Shown: positions 27,191-34,809 of the stretch, piece after piece
Layout: each line of letters begins with the position of its first letter
Position numbering within the stretch: position 1 is the stretch's first letter
Source: Planctomycetota bacterium
Lineage (GTDB): Bacteria > Planctomycetota > Phycisphaerae > Phycisphaerales > Phycisphaeraceae
Length of the DNA stretch: 64,000 bases
Reading direction: 5' to 3'
Assembly (NCBI GenBank): GCA_021413865.1
Contig: JAIOPN010000014.1
Span: 62,001 to 126,000 of the forward strand
The notes under the pieces: generated by a model
The model's input: only the letters and a program-made list of their open reading frames with translations
Told to the model about the DNA's origin: nothing
Database searches by the model: none
Made by a program: the position numbers and the translations under genes

Positions 27191-28714
27191 TCACTCCGTC
27201 CAACTGCCCACCTTCTGGCTCGGCGGGTATTCCTTGAACGTGGCCATGAACTTCCCGATGAGTTCCTGCACGGGCACCATGATGAACATGTGGTCCACCC
27301 GCCAGCGCCAGTAATCGGCGGAATGGTCGGCCTCCTCGAAGGGATCCGAGCGGAGGTTGTAGAGTTTGGGAATACTCAGCTTCGAATACTCCTCCTGCCA
27401 GGCTTCAAGGCCGTGGGCGCGCTGTTCCAGAAAGGTGATCTTGTATTGGTTGTAACGGACCGCGGCCAGGTCGCCCCGGTCGTTGAAGTAGAAGAACTCG
27501 TGGCGCGGGCTGGGCGTCTTGCCGGCGAGGGCGTCGGTGAGGTCGTAGCCGTCGAGATGGACCTTGAAAGTCTTGTCGCCGACTTTCATGCCGGTGAGCA
27601 GCTTGGTCTTCACGTCCGGATCGCCCGCGGCGGCCATGAGCGTGGGCAGCATGTCTTCATGGGAGAAGATGTCGTTGAGCACCGTGCCGGGCTTGATGAC
27701 GCCGGGCCAGCTAATCAGGCAAGGGACGCGGAATCCGCCTTCCCATTGGGTGACTTTCTCGGCGCGAAAGGGTGAGGCGCCGCCGTCGGGCCACATGCCT
27801 TTTTCCGCGCCGTTGTCGGTGGAATACATGACGATGGTGTTGTCATCGAGGCCGAGCTCCTTGAGCTTGGCGAGGAGCTGGCCGACGTGGCCGTCGTGCT
27901 CGACCATGCCGTCGGGATAGACGCCGAGGCCGGTCTTGCCCTCGCTTTCCTTCTTGAGGTGCGTCCAGATGTGCATGCGGGTGGCGTTCCACCAGAGGAA
28001 GAACGGTTTGCCGTCCTCCTTGCGCTTTTGCATGTAGTCCATCGAGAGCTTGGTGAACTCCTCGTCCACGGTCTCCATACGCTTGATGGTGAGCGGGCCG
28101 GTGTCCTCGATCTTCTGGGTTCCGTCCGGGTTGGCGAACGAGTGGATCACGCCGCGCGGGGCGAACTTTTTGATCATCGCCGGATCCTTGAAGTAGTCGG
28201 GATGCTCGGGTTCCTGGCTGGCGTTGAGGTGATAAAGCGGGCCGTAGAACTCGTCGAAGCCGTGTGCGGTGGGCAGCGTATCGTCGGCATCGCCGAGATG
28301 GTTCTTGCCGAACTGTGCGGTCGCGTAGCCCCGCGCCTTGAGCAACTGGGCGAGGGTGACGTCGCGCGCCTGCAAGCCTTCCTTCGCGCCGGGCAGGCCG
28401 ACCTTGAGGTTGCCGGTGCGGAGGCCGACCTGGCCCGTGATGAAGGCGGAACGTCCGGCGGTGCAACTCTGTTGACCATACCAGTCGGTGAAGATCGCGC
28501 CGTTTTTGGCGATGCTGTCGATGTTCGGCGTCTTGTAGCCCATCATGCCCATGTTGTAGGCGCTGATGTTCCAGATGCCGATGTCGTCACCCCAGATGAT
28601 CAGGATGTTGGGCTTCTTCGCGTCAGCCGCCCGCGCCGCGGGCACGAGGAACGGGGCTCCGATCAATGCCAACCCGAGGGTCAGCGCCCTAAGAAATGGA
28701 CTGATTCTTCTCAT
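27191..28714 (-). CDS. Exported arylsulfatase with C-x-A-x-R motif (507 aa)
   Basis: A 507-aa type I sulfatase with a signal peptide (about 1-29, ending ARA-AD) and a strong AAAGGAG ribosome site. NILIIWGDDIG gives the metal-binding Asp pair; QQSCTAGRSAFITGQ places C84 in C-T-A-G-R, an alanine variant of the canonical C-x-P-x-R motif that occurs in one group of bacterial arylsulfatases. FGKNHLGD, MYSTDNGAEKGMWPDGG and the N/K-rich central region complete the fold. It follows the FGE gene by 36 bp, which indicates co-transcription with its own activator. Confidence 0.95.
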   Translation of the reverse strand: MRRISPFLRALTLGLALIGAPFLVPAARAADAKKPNILIIWGDDIGIWNISAYNMGMMGYKTPNIDSIAKNGAIFTDWYGQQSCTAGRSAFITGQVGLRTGNLKVGLPGAKEGLQARDVTLAQLLKARGYATAQFGKNHLGDADDTLPTAHGFDEFYGPLYHLNASQEPEHPDYFKDPAMIKKFAPRGVIHSFANPDGTQKIEDTGPLTIKRMETVDEEFTKLSMDYMQKRKEDGKPFFLWWNATRMHIWTHLKKESEGKTGLGVYPDGMVEHDGHVGQLLAKLKELGLDDNTIVMYSTDNGAEKGMWPDGGASPFRAEKVTQWEGGFRVPCLISWPGVIKPGTVLNDIFSHEDMLPTLMAAAGDPDVKTKLLTGMKVGDKTFKVHLDGYDLTDALAGKTPSPRHEFFYFNDRGDLAAVRYNQYKITFLEQRAHGLEAWQEEYSKLSIPKLYNLRSDPFEEADHSADYWRWRVDHMFIMVPVQELIGKFMATFKEYPPSQKVGSWTE

Positions 28715-28750
28715 GTGGATCGACTCCTTTCGCAGACGTGGGAAAAGGAA

Positions 28751-29920
28751 CTACTTCGACGGATCGGGTACCCGATCCGTCGCTGTCGCCGGCTTCACAC
28801 AGCGGAAGCCGACGTGGTTGCTGCCGGTGCTGATCTCGCCCTTGCCGCGCGTGCCGACCATGTAGCGGGTGCAGTACTGGTCGGTGCAGAGAAATGAGCC
28901 GCCGCGCTGCACGCGTTTCTTCTCGTTGGGCTCGGCGGGGTCGTAGGGGGAGTTGGGGCCTTGCGGGTTGCGGGTGATCTTGCCGGCGAGCATCTGCCGG
29001 GTGTAGGTGTCAACGCGGTACCAGTCGCTGCACCACTCCCAGACGTTGCCGGCCACGTCGTAGAGGCCGTAGGCGTTGGGCGGGAACTGGGCGACCGGCG
29101 CGACGCCGATAAAGCCATCCTCGCCGGTGTCCTTCACCGGGAACGTGCCCTGGAACGTGTTGGCCATGAACTTGCCGTTGGGCTTGAACTCATCGCCCCA
29201 GGCGAAAGTCTTCCCCGCCGCGCCGCCCCGCGCGGCGAACTCGAACTCCGCCTCGGTCGGCAGCCGCTTGCCCGCCCACTTCGCGTAGGCCGCCGCGTCG
29301 TCGTAGGCGATGTGCACAACCGGGTATTTCTCTTTGCCCTTGAGGTCGCTCTCCGGGCCTTCGGGGTGACGCCAGTTCGCGCCTCTCTGGTACCGCCACC
29401 ACTGGTAATGATTGTCGAGCGGCACCGGGCCGGGCGTGGGCGTGAAGACCGTCGAACCGGCGACGAGGTTTTCCGGCGGGGCGCCGGGGAAGTCCTCCGC
29501 CCTGGGCGTCTGCTCGGCGATGGTGACGTAGCCGGTCGCCTTCACGAACTTCTCGAACTGCTCGTTGGTGACCTCGGTCTTGTCCATCCAGTAGCCGTCC
29601 ACATAGACGCGGTGGATCGGCTGTGCGTCGGGCATCGAGCCGTGCATGTCGCAGAGCGCGGCGTCGGCGTCGAGCGAGCCCATGGAGAACTCGCCGCCGG
29701 GAATCCAGACCATGCCCTCGACCGCAGGCGTTGGCGCGGGCGCGGCATTGGGGATCGTGGGGCCGAATGCGTTAGGTTTCGTTGCCGCGTCGGTCTTCGC
29801 CTGAGGCGCGGCGCGGCCGGAATTGCTCTCCTGAGCCCAGCTACTGGTTGAGATGATCCCGCCGACCGCGATGATGAGGCTGACTGCCCTAAATGTTACA
29901 AGATGTGTCGCGCTCGTCAT
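28751..29920 (-). CDS. Exported formylglycine-generating enzyme (sulfatase maturase)
   Basis: A 389-aa copper-dependent FGE/SUMF1-family oxidase that converts the motif cysteine of sulfatases to formylglycine using O2. The N-terminus has a signal peptide (VSLIIAVGGIISTSSWAQ), so it should act in the periplasm. Family marks: MVWIPGGEFSMGS, DKTEVTNEQFEKFV, KRLPTEAEFEFAARGG, NVWEWCSDWY and RGGSFLCTDQYCTRY. The last has the two active-site cysteines (about C346 and C351) with the same five-residue spacing as human FGE C336/C341. It sits in the same strand run as two arylsulfatases. The ATG at 29920 was preferred over one 33 bp upstream because the signal sequence follows directly. Confidence 0.95.
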   Translation of the reverse strand: MTSATHLVTFRAVSLIIAVGGIISTSSWAQESNSGRAAPQAKTDAATKPNAFGPTIPNAAPAPTPAVEGMVWIPGGEFSMGSLDADAALCDMHGSMPDAQPIHRVYVDGYWMDKTEVTNEQFEKFVKATGYVTIAEQTPRAEDFPGAPPENLVAGSTVFTPTPGPVPLDNHYQWWRYQRGANWRHPEGPESDLKGKEKYPVVHIAYDDAAAYAKWAGKRLPTEAEFEFAARGGAAGKTFAWGDEFKPNGKFMANTFQGTFPVKDTGEDGFIGVAPVAQFPPNAYGLYDVAGNVWEWCSDWYRVDTYTRQMLAGKITRNPQGPNSPYDPAEPNEKKRVQRGGSFLCTDQYCTRYMVGTRGKGEISTGSNHVGFRCVKPATATDRVPDPSK

Positions 29921-30220
29921 GGAGTGCCGCCTCGTTGCTCCGCCGCCGGTCAAATGACCGTGAGGCAGAGGCTAAGTGACCCCGAAATTCCCGACAATGA
30001 GGAATCCCACGCAGGTAATTCTTCTTATGAGAGCATGAAGTGGTGCAACTCGAGTGCGTCTTGGCACCGGTAGCGGGTTCCATTTTCAAAGCGCCGCGAG
30101 ACGTTCGCGGGCGGAATGGCATTCGATGATCAGGCCGGCTCTTTCTCTGACAACCGATGGTACACCCCGCGTGCGGTATTTGGAAGTTGTTTTGTGCTCC
30201 ACGCACCGCGATCCGGGGCG
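29921..30220. other. Intergenic region upstream of the FGE gene
   Basis: These 300 bp lie between the repeat lipoprotein stop and the FGE start, both on the minus strand. A 14-bp symmetrical site CGGTCAAATGACCG (29947-29960) lies 27 bp before the FGE start and could be an operator, but I cannot tie it to a regulator. I see no other gene. Confidence 0.3.
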
Positions 30221-31042
30221 CTAGTTCGCGCCGGGCGCACGTTGAGACAGCATCGCAGCCAATGTCCTGTTGATGCGAGAGAGCGTGACGAGCAGGTAAA
30301 CCACCGCGAAGACCAGGAGGATGACGACACCACCCAGCGCGGCGATCACCAGCTTGCCGCCGGTGGATTGCGGCGACATGCCCTCCATGAGCCTGTTCAG
30401 CGCCGCGAGCTGCTTCTGGTTTTCGTCGATGGCGGCGGTGCTCGCGACGACCCCACGCTCGTTCGCGGCGACCGCGGCCGTGCTCTTGTCCACGGCCTGC
30501 TGGTTGCGCGCGACCGATTCGGCGGAGGCGAGCACGCCTTTCTCGTTGGTGGCGACGGCCTGAGTGCTCTTGCGGACGCCGGCCTCGTTCTGAGCGACCG
30601 CGTCGGTGCTCGCGCGAACGCTCTTCTCATTCGCACCGATGGCCGCCGTGCTCGCGTTCACGCCTCTGGTGTTGCCGTCGATCGCCTCCATGCTTTTGCG
30701 GACACCGGTCTCGTTTTGAGCCACCGCGTCGGTGCTGGCACGCACGCCCTTCTCATTGCCCGCGATCGCTTCGGTGCTACCGCGCACGGTTTTCTCGTTC
30801 GCATCGATGGCGGAGGTGCTGCGGGCGACGGCCTCCCTGTTGGCGTTGATCGCCTCCGTCGATTCGCCGATCGCCTTGCCGTTGGCGCGGATCGCCTCGG
30901 TGCTCGCGCCGATGGCGGCCTCGTTCTCCTTGACGAGCTTGGCCATCCGGCCCAGGTCTTCGCAGCCGGTCAGGCAGAGGGCGCACAAGAACAGCGTGGC
31001 CATGAGGGGCGCGGCGGGCTTGCGAAACAGGTTGATGCTCAT
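30221..31042 (-). CDS. Lipoprotein with thirteen 14-residue coiled-coil repeats and a C-terminal transmembrane helix
   Basis: A 273-aa predicted envelope protein. A signal peptide ends in the lipobox LTGC (lipidated C27). Residues 35-216 are thirteen consecutive 14-residue repeats of consensus x-A-[IV]-x-x-N-x-x-x-V-x-x-S-T, two heptads each, a pattern expected to form a long parallel coiled coil. Residues about 230-255 are a strong transmembrane helix (KLVIAALGGVVILLVFAVVYLLV). If the lipid sits in the outer membrane and the helix in the inner membrane, the coil (about 27 nm at 1.5 Å per residue) could span the periplasm; both ends in the inner membrane is the alternative. I know no named family. 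A divergent porin gene lies 225 bp away. Confidence 0.82.
   Translation of the reverse strand: MSINLFRKPAAPLMATLFLCALCLTGCEDLGRMAKLVKENEAAIGASTEAIRANGKAIGESTEAINANREAVARSTSAIDANEKTVRGSTEAIAGNEKGVRASTDAVAQNETGVRKSMEAIDGNTRGVNASTAAIGANEKSVRASTDAVAQNEAGVRKSTQAVATNEKGVLASAESVARNQQAVDKSTAAVAANERGVVASTAAIDENQKQLAALNRLMEGMSPQSTGGKLVIAALGGVVILLVFAVVYLLVTLSRINRTLAAMLSQRAPGAN
30395..30940 (-). repeat. Thirteen 42-bp coding repeats
   Basis: In-register 42-bp units encode the 14-residue coiled-coil repeats of the lipoprotein. DNA identity between units is partial (some pairs, such as the DAVAQNE units, are very close), so the array is old enough to have diverged but shows local duplication. Confidence 0.85.
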
Positions 31043-31266
31043 GGAAACGCTCCCGCGTGCTCTGTTGCGTGGCAAATGAAAGAACCGATGTTTCACCAGA
31101 CCCGCCGATGTACAGGTCAATCCTTGTTGTGTAAAACCCGTTTGTGCTCGCCGCGGCAGCCGAGATGCGCGACCATGATATAGTGGAAAACAACAGAGCC
31201 GTTAGTGTTTGTTGTAAGCACGCCGTGTCAATTTGTGTTGAACGCATGAAAAGGAAACCACCCGCG

Positions 31267-32649
31267 ATGAAATCATCTCTCCGCACGCACTTGCTGTTCA
31301 CTTCCATCGTGGCCGTTTCGCTGGTGCCGCACCACGCCGTATCGATCGCCGCCGAGCCCGAGACGAAGGCTCCGGTCAGCGCGGAGGCCCCGGCCGAGGC
31401 CAAGGGCATCCTCCCGGTGCCCGACTACAGCGGTGATCTGTTCGAGCGGTCCCACCTCACCGGCGACTGGGGCGGCACACGCACCGACCTGGCGAACAAG
31501 GGCATCCAGTTCCAGGTGGACTGGACGCAGCACCTGCAATCCGTGGTCGATGGCGGCGCCGACACCGCGACGCAGTACGGCGGGAACCTGGATTACATGC
31601 TGAACCTCGACCTCTACCGCATGGGGTTGCTGCCCGGCGCGCTGATCAAGGTCCGCGCCGAGACGCGCTACGGCGAATTTGCCAATGACAAATCGGGCTC
31701 GATCATCCCCGTTAATATGGACGGTGCCGTCCCGATCAACGACAGCAACGGGGCGGCCGATGTGCCCATCGCTCTGACCGACCTGGCCTACTACCAGTTC
31801 CTCTCCGAAAAGTTCGGCGTCTTCCTGGGCAAGATCGACACGCTCAACGGCGACCCGAATCCCTTCGCCTCCGGCCGCGGCGTCTCGCAGTTCATGAACG
31901 CCAATTACGTCATCCCCGTCCAAACCCTGCTGATGGTGCCCTACAGCACGCTCGCCGCCGGCTTCGTAGCCATGCCCACGCCCAACATCACGCTCACCAG
32001 CGCCATGATGAACACCGCCGACTCCTCGACGACCTCGGGCTTCGGCGAGTTCGGTAACGGCTGGACATCGGGCTCGGAGGCCGACATCCAATACCGCCTC
32101 GGCAAGCTCCCCGGCGGCATGAACTTCGGGTTCGTCTACGCGGCGGACCGCGATTACACCGAGTTCGGCGGCCGATTTACCTTTCAGCGCGGCGAGGGCC
32201 TCGTCGTGCCGACCCAGGACAACACGTGGGCGGCGTACTGGAGCGGCTGGCAGTATTTCTACACCCCCGAAGACGTCAAGGGCCCGGTGAAAATGGCCAA
32301 TGGCGCACCGGACCGTCAGGGCGTGGGCATCTTCTGGCGATTCGGTGAAGCGGACCACGACACCAACCCCATCCGCTGGACGCTCAGCGGCGGCGTCGGC
32401 GGCAAGGGCCTCGTCCCCGGCCGGCCCAACGACCTCTGGGGTGTGGGCTACAGCTATGCGAGCCTGGGGACGTCGCGCCTCACCTCCGCCCTGGCCGTGG
32501 ACGACAACTCCCAGGGCTTCGAGGGTTTCTATAACATTGCTCTGACCCCCGCGATGCACCTCACCTTCGACCTGCAGGTCGTCGATCCACCGTTTCCCGA
32601 TCGTGACACCGCGGTCGTCCTGGGCGGCAGGCTGCAGCTCTCGTTTTGA
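31267..32649 (+). CDS. OprB-family carbohydrate-selective porin
   Basis: A 460-aa outer-membrane porin. The ATG at 31267 with AAGGAAA upstream opens a signal peptide (about 1-28, ending SIA-AEP); an in-frame ATG at 31246 is a less likely start. After a short Ala/Pro-rich stretch, HLTGDWGGTRTDLANKGIQFQVDWTQHLQ is the OprB N-terminal signature, and the rest is alternating amphipathic strands ending LGGRLQLSF with the terminal aromatic residue typical of beta-barrels. OprB porins admit sugars. Here it stands beside exported sulfatases, so uptake of desulfated sugars is a plausible inference. It is divergent from the coiled-coil lipoprotein. Confidence 0.93.
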   Translation: MKSSLRTHLLFTSIVAVSLVPHHAVSIAAEPETKAPVSAEAPAEAKGILPVPDYSGDLFERSHLTGDWGGTRTDLANKGIQFQVDWTQHLQSVVDGGADTATQYGGNLDYMLNLDLYRMGLLPGALIKVRAETRYGEFANDKSGSIIPVNMDGAVPINDSNGAADVPIALTDLAYYQFLSEKFGVFLGKIDTLNGDPNPFASGRGVSQFMNANYVIPVQTLLMVPYSTLAAGFVAMPTPNITLTSAMMNTADSSTTSGFGEFGNGWTSGSEADIQYRLGKLPGGMNFGFVYAADRDYTEFGGRFTFQRGEGLVVPTQDNTWAAYWSGWQYFYTPEDVKGPVKMANGAPDRQGVGIFWRFGEADHDTNPIRWTLSGGVGGKGLVPGRPNDLWGVGYSYASLGTSRLTSALAVDDNSQGFEGFYNIALTPAMHLTFDLQVVDPPFPDRDTAVVLGGRLQLSF

Positions 32650-32816
32650 TTGACGGTGTGCGGCGCAGGCGTCCCTCGCGCAAGGCGCATCACGATAAGG
32701 AGAAGGCGATGGTATCTGAACGGTCCTTCATCAAGGCGGTGCTGATCGGCGTGGTGCCGGCGCCGCTGTTTCCGGAGCAAGGCATGCCTCGCATCGAACA
32801 CCTAAGGAGATTGGCC

Positions 32817-33563
32817 GTGAGCAAGTACATCGCCGGTTGGTTGCTGATAGCACTGTTTTTGGCTTCGGCCCTAACCGGGTGCGGCTCGACCAAGTCCTCG
32901 GGCCCGTCGCCCTTCGTCGCCAACCCCAAGCCCGCGGGCTACGTCGAAGATCACGAGCGGATGAAAAAGGACGAGCGGTTCCCGTTCCAGCTTATCTGGA
33001 TCGACCCGGCGCGCGACATCCATCCGCGCAAGATATACATCGCGCCGGTGGACACCAGCCACCAAGTCAACAACCCCTGGTACACCAGCGTCAACACCCG
33101 CTACGCCATGCCGGATTACAAGCGTGACCTGGCGGACATCGCCGCGTTCACGCGCGAGACGGTCATCAAGGCCTTCCGTGAGGACGCGGGTAATCAGTAC
33201 CCGGTCGTTGACTCCAGGGACAAGGCGGAGATTGTGCTCGAACTGTCGCTGGTGGAACTGGTCCCGGCGGCGCCTGAATTGGTGGCGGCCGGATGGGTCG
33301 TCCCCGGCACGTCGCTGGCGAACCAGCCCAGCGTCGGCTTCGAGGGGCGCGTGCGCGACACGCACGAGAACAAGGTTGTCGCCACCTTCGCCTTCCGAGA
33401 CCAGCCCAACATCGCGGTTGTTGACCTGCAGAACATGAAGTCCTGGTACGACTCGGACAAGGACGTGATCCGCAAGTGGGCCGCGATCTACGTGGATGTG
33501 ATCAACCAGCGGTATGACCCGAAGAGCCGCTCGAAGGTTCCCGTGAGCCTGCTCAGTTGGTAA
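32817..33563 (+). CDS. DUF3313-like lipoprotein
   Basis: A 248-aa predicted lipoprotein. I chose the GTG at 32817: AAGGAG stands 7 bp upstream and the following sequence is a proper lipoprotein signal ending LTGC. An in-frame ATG at 32709 also has an AAGGAG box but would put 36 residues ahead of the signal. The mature part (KIYIAPVDTS, LADIAAFTRETVIKAFRED, KAEIVLELSLVELVPAAP, GFEGRVRDTHENKVVATFAFRDQ) resembles DUF3313-type outer-membrane lipoproteins, whose function is unknown. It lies 167 bp after the porin and is probably co-transcribed. Confidence 0.72.
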   Translation: MSKYIAGWLLIALFLASALTGCGSTKSSGPSPFVANPKPAGYVEDHERMKKDERFPFQLIWIDPARDIHPRKIYIAPVDTSHQVNNPWYTSVNTRYAMPDYKRDLADIAAFTRETVIKAFREDAGNQYPVVDSRDKAEIVLELSLVELVPAAPELVAAGWVVPGTSLANQPSVGFEGRVRDTHENKVVATFAFRDQPNIAVVDLQNMKSWYDSDKDVIRKWAAIYVDVINQRYDPKSRSKVPVSLLSW

Positions 33564-33591
33564 TACCGGAACCCCGCAGCCGCTAGCGACG

Positions 33592-33608
33592 CGTGACCTG
33601 CGGTCACG
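33592..33608 (+). terminator. Short hairpin after the DUF3313-like gene
   Basis: CGTGACC-TGC-GGTCACG is a perfect 7-bp stem with a 3-nt loop, 28 bp after the stop of the plus-strand lipoprotein gene. No run of T follows, so an intrinsic terminator is only a weak call. The rest of the gap up to 33,806 shows nothing else. Confidence 0.35.
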
Positions 33609-33806
33609 ATCGTTTGCCGCTCTTCATTTGATCTTCCAGCCCCCCCGGAACACCTCGCCCGCACGGCTTGTTGTTTATGGAGTATGGCGTTTATGCAAGG
33701 GGGCGTGGGTTGAGCGGGGATGAGGCCCGCCGACACTCGCCGACGGCCACGAGGCGATCAGATCACCCAGCTATCCCCGGCCCCCCGCATCGGGCGGGCA
33801 CGACGG

Positions 33807-34703
33807 CTACTTCCGCATCGGCGTCTGCGGCACGAGGCGCAGCGCGTTCTCGCCGTAGATCTTCTTCCGCGCCTCCTCGGGCAGGCCGAGGGTCTTAAGG
33901 AAGTCGTGCAGCTCGGTGCCGTAGTAGTCCCGGCCGAACAGCAGCCGGTCGGCGTAACGCGTGAGGAACTTCAACGCGTGCCCAGGGTCGCGCGACAGCG
34001 CAAAACGCGCCGAGCCCGCGGAGAGGTCGGCGTAGAGGTTCGGGTTGTTGTCGAACAGCTCATACAGCCGGCCGCCGGGCGCAACGGGCCCGCTCGGGTA
34101 GCTCCCCACCGCCTTGTCGGCGTCGCCGCTGATCTCGCGCCAGAAGCCCGGCGCGTGGCCGATGAAGATCGTCTCCGGGCAGGCCTTGAGCGCGCGTTCG
34201 AGGTTCGCCACCGTTCCGCCGTACCAGTGGGGCTCGTACCTCAACACCCCCTTCTCGTCGGGCATGTAGGGGATGTCCAGGTGGAGCACCACCGGGCATT
34301 TCAGCTCGCCCGCCTTGCGGAAGAGGTTGATCGAGCGCGGGTCGTCGAAGGGGATGCGGAACTTCCACTCGCCGCAGACGCGCACGCCCAGGATCTTGTA
34401 CGCCGCCTCGAAAGCCGCCGGCGCGTTGCCCATGCAGGGGTGCGGGCAGAAGCCGACGACGAAGCGGTCCGGGTAGCGGTCGCGCGTGAGGATGAGGTCG
34501 GAGAGCGGGATGCCCGCGTGCGTGCCGTCGCCGCGGAAGTGCTGCGGGTTGAGCACGCCGTGGTACCCGGGGCTGTCCTCGCTCGGCGGGATCTCCCAGG
34601 AGAGGAGCCACGACACGTCGATGCCGTGCGCGTCCATGTCGGCGATGAGGCCCTTGTCGTCGCGGCCGTGCCAGAACACGTGCTGGTGGGAGTCGATGAA
34701 CAT
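33807..34703 (-). CDS. Amidohydrolase-family protein (TIM-barrel metal-dependent hydrolase)
   Basis: A 298-aa member of the amidohydrolase_2 group. Metal-ligand elements are visible: DSHQHVFW at the N-terminus (HxH type), VVLHLDIPYMPD in the middle, IFIGHAPGFW, and LLFGRDYYG near residue 262, where the Asp is the last ligand. Members include decarboxylases and lactonases; the substrate is unknown. It is downstream of a DegT aminotransferase on the same strand, separated by a 26-bp perfect inverted repeat. Its 3' end is duplicated as a remnant at 21.8 kb, marking the far side of the sulfatase region. Confidence 0.88.
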   Translation of the reverse strand: MFIDSHQHVFWHGRDDKGLIADMDAHGIDVSWLLSWEIPPSEDSPGYHGVLNPQHFRGDGTHAGIPLSDLILTRDRYPDRFVVGFCPHPCMGNAPAAFEAAYKILGVRVCGEWKFRIPFDDPRSINLFRKAGELKCPVVLHLDIPYMPDEKGVLRYEPHWYGGTVANLERALKACPETIFIGHAPGFWREISGDADKAVGSYPSGPVAPGGRLYELFDNNPNLYADLSAGSARFALSRDPGHALKFLTRYADRLLFGRDYYGTELHDFLKTLGLPEEARKKIYGENALRLVPQTPMRK

Positions 34704-34729
34704 GGGTGGAATCTATCTATCTAAATGGT

Positions 34730-34793
34730 GGTGGGGCAGGCGTCCCGCCTGCCTCTTGGGTTGCGCGGAGGCAGGCGGGACGCCTGCCCCACC
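34730..34793. repeat. Perfect 26-bp inverted repeat with self-complementary arms
   Basis: Positions 34730-34755 and 34768-34793 are exact reverse complements around a 12-nt loop. Within each arm GGCAGGCG-TCC-CGCCTGCC is itself a hairpin, so the DNA can form one long stem or two short ones. It lies between the DegT aminotransferase and the amidohydrolase and could reduce read-through or stabilise RNA. Its shape also fits a dispersed planctomycete repeat. Confidence 0.85.
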
Positions 34794-34809
34794 GTTTTGA
34801 AAAATGGAA

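Noticed and set aside
30116-31183. A 355-aa plus-strand ORF opposite the coiled-coil lipoprotein
   Set aside because: It is a shadow of the repeat array. The minus strand has a signal peptide with lipobox, an exact 14-residue periodicity and a membrane helix.
31179-31184. A TATAGT -10-like box ahead of the porin gene
   Set aside because: No -35-like hexamer lies at a suitable distance, so I do not call a promoter.
21939-33806. Prophage or integrative element
   Set aside because: The block has no integrase, transposase, capsid or conjugation gene. Only the flanking repeat suggests insertion, so I report it as a bounded block rather than a named element.
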